A stretch of 6,362 nucleotides of DNA from an uncultured Collinsella sp. GTDB taxonomy: Bacteria > Actinomycetota > Coriobacteriia > Coriobacteriales > Coriobacteriaceae. This document shows, one piece after another, positions 5,333 to 6,362 of this stretch. Within the stretch, counting starts at the first letter, position 1. Each line of letters begins with the position of its first letter. Position numbers and translations under genes: made by a program. The stretch covers positions 1-6,362 of the forward strand of contig CABSMN010000073.1 in NCBI GenBank assembly GCA_902478765.1, read 5' to 3'. The notes below the pieces were generated by a model that saw only the letters and a list, made by a program, of their open reading frames with translations, was not told the DNA's origin and did not search any database.

Positions 5333-6337
5333 TTACTCAGCCGTTACGGTGATGTTCTCCCTGTGCTTGCGGATAACATCCCAGCTAAAATGCTCGACCA
5401 GCTGCTCGGCAGAGCGCGGCGTGGTGTCCGGCGCGATGCCCGTTTGCCCGGCGAGCCAGCCCAGCAGCGCTTCGGGCGTGCCAAAGCGGGCGCGGAGTTC
5501 GCCCAGGTCCAGATCGCGGTCTCGTTTGGAAAGGCGGCGGCCGTCCGGTGCCATGAGCAGCGGAATATGCGCGTAGTGCGGCGTGGGCAGTCCCAACAGG
5601 TGCTGCAGATAGATCTGGCGCGGCGTGGACCCCAGCAGGTCGCATCCGCGCACGACCTCGGTGACGCCCATGGCGGCGTCGTCGACCACCACGGCTAGCT
5701 GATAGGCAAACACGCCGTCGCTGCGGCGGACCAAAAAGTCGCCGCACTCGGTGGCGAGCGCCTCGCATTGGGCGCCGTACGTGCGATCCACAAATTCGAT
5801 CACGTCGTCTGCGAGGTCGTCGACGGTGGGCACGCGCAGACGTGTGGCCGGGGCGCGCAGGGCGCTGCGGCGGGCCACCTCCTCGGCCGAAAGACTTCGG
5901 CAGGCGCCACGGTAGATGGGCGTGCCGTCGCTCGCGTGCGGTGCACTCGCGGCGTGGAGCTCGGCGCGTGTGCAAAAGCAGGGATAGGTGAGGCCGGCGT
6001 CTTTCAGCCGGCGCAAGGCGCTCTCGTACAGGTCTAGGCGGTCGTGCTGGTAGTAGGGGCCTTCGTCCCACTCCAGCCCCAGCCAGGCCAGGTCGTCAAT
6101 CAATTGGGCGGCAAGTTCCGGGCGCTTGCAGCGATCGTCCAGGTCCTCAATGCGTAACACGATGCTGCCGCCCTGGCTGCGGGCCGAAAGCCATGCGCAC
6201 AGGCAGCTGAACACGTTGCCCAGGTGCATACGGCCCGAGGGCGACGGGGCGAAGCGCCCCACGATGGGCGCGGGAGCGGCCGGCGTCGTTGGCGCGTCGG
6301 CGGCGGTTGTTGCTATGTTGCGTGCGTTGATGTCCAT
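5333..6337 (-). CDS. gluQ: Glutamyl-Q tRNA(Asp) synthetase (GluQRS)
   Basis: 334 residues. The enzyme activates glutamate with ATP and attaches it to the queuosine base at position 34 of tRNA-Asp. It is a paralog of the glutamyl-tRNA synthetase catalytic half without the anticodon-binding domain, and the short length fits this. Visible signatures are APSPSGRMHLGN (30-41, HIGH-type), LRIEDLD (61-67), a zinc site of the GluQRS type (Cys120, Cys122, Tyr142, Cys146 in CFC and YRGAC), the substrate loop VVRGCDLLGSTPRQ (228-241) and RRLSKRD (267-273, KMSKS-type). An Ala/Thr/Pro-rich stretch of about 25 residues precedes the usual N-terminus. The first ATG is kept because no other ATG lies before the HIGH motif and a -10-like box sits just upstream. 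Discriminating GltX is not an option: the C-terminal anticodon-binding half is absent. The gene runs convergent to the phosphoesterase cluster. Confidence 0.94.
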   Translation of the reverse strand: MDINARNIATTAADAPTTPAAPAPIVGRFAPSPSGRMHLGNVFSCLCAWLSARSQGGSIVLRIEDLDDRCKRPELAAQLIDDLAWLGLEWDEGPYYQHDRLDLYESALRRLKDAGLTYPCFCTRAELHAASAPHASDGTPIYRGACRSLSAEEVARRSALRAPATRLRVPTVDDLADDVIEFVDRTYGAQCEALATECGDFLVRRSDGVFAYQLAVVVDDAAMGVTEVVRGCDLLGSTPRQIYLQHLLGLPTPHYAHIPLLMAPDGRRLSKRDRDLDLGELRARFGTPEALLGWLAGQTGIAPDTTPRSAEQLVEHFSWDVIRKHRENITVTAE

Positions 6338-6344
6338 GCGGACG

Positions 6345-6350
6345 AGTATA
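6345..6350 (-). promoter_or_regulatory. -10-like box of gluQ, suggesting a leaderless mRNA
   Basis: On the minus strand TATACT (one mismatch to TATAAT) ends 7 nt before the ATG at 6337, preceded by GC. Transcription would begin at about the A of the start codon. No Shine-Dalgarno-like purine tract is present in the few bases between. The -35 region would lie beyond the window edge and cannot be checked. Confidence 0.55.
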
Positions 6351-6362
6351 GCGCGGGGCGCG

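Noticed and set aside
5385..6071. A 228-codon minus-strand frame inside gluQ
   Set aside because: It is a shifted frame of the clear GluQRS gene, with an Arg/Pro/Ala-rich composition typical of GC-rich shadow frames.
47..6362. A new defence, mobile or CRISPR system
   Set aside because: No nuclease, helicase, reverse transcriptase, integrase, transposase or spaced direct repeat was found. The phosphoesterase trio alone is not enough to claim a defence role. The Tn5 end at 28-46 is a library adapter.

Overview
The window is the end of an assembled contig from a high-GC bacterium, most likely a Coriobacteriia (Collinsella-like) gut actinobacterium. That placement is an inference from base composition, from the style of the alanine-rich CAP/coiled-coil wall protein, and from the metallophosphoesterase and GluQRS sequences. 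No marker gene in the window proves the taxon. The first 46 bases are not biological: they are Illumina Nextera adapter (end of P7, an 8-nt index, the read-2 adapter and the Tn5 mosaic end). Genomic sequence starts at 47.

Layout: 47-2260 (+) is the 3' part of a large surface protein. It has a short helical segment, a CAP/SCP extracellular domain, about 385 residues of alanine-rich coiled coil, and a C-terminal sorting signal of LPxTG type (here MPVTG). A perfect 12-bp hairpin follows it. Two small genes come next: 2358-2714 (+), a 118-aa protein with an N-terminal hydrophobic segment and a C-terminal H/C/C/C metal-site-like module, and 2867-3106 (+), a 79-aa protein with two membrane segments. 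The spacer between them has interleaved inverted repeats that could fold as an H-type pseudoknot or as alternative hairpins.

From 3192 to 5317 (+) three calcineurin-like metallophosphoesterase genes form a tight cluster. The first and third are clear paralogs, while the middle one belongs to a different branch. The second Shine-Dalgarno overlaps the first gene's stop codon, and genes two and three overlap by ATGA, so they are probably cotranscribed and translationally coupled. Converging on them, 5333-6337 (-) encodes glutamyl-Q tRNA(Asp) synthetase (GluQRS). A -10-like TATACT lies 7 nt before its ATG and no Shine-Dalgarno is visible, which suggests a leaderless mRNA.

The genes fall into a cell-surface module, two uncharacterised small proteins, a phosphoesterase operon of unknown substrate, and a tRNA-modification enzyme. 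Nothing links them into one pathway. I see no CRISPR array, tRNA, rRNA, insertion sequence or phage gene, and no spacer longer than 300 bases. I do not see a convincing new defence or mobile system. The least explained items are the phosphoesterase trio, the small Cys/His protein and the structured spacer at 2744-2783.
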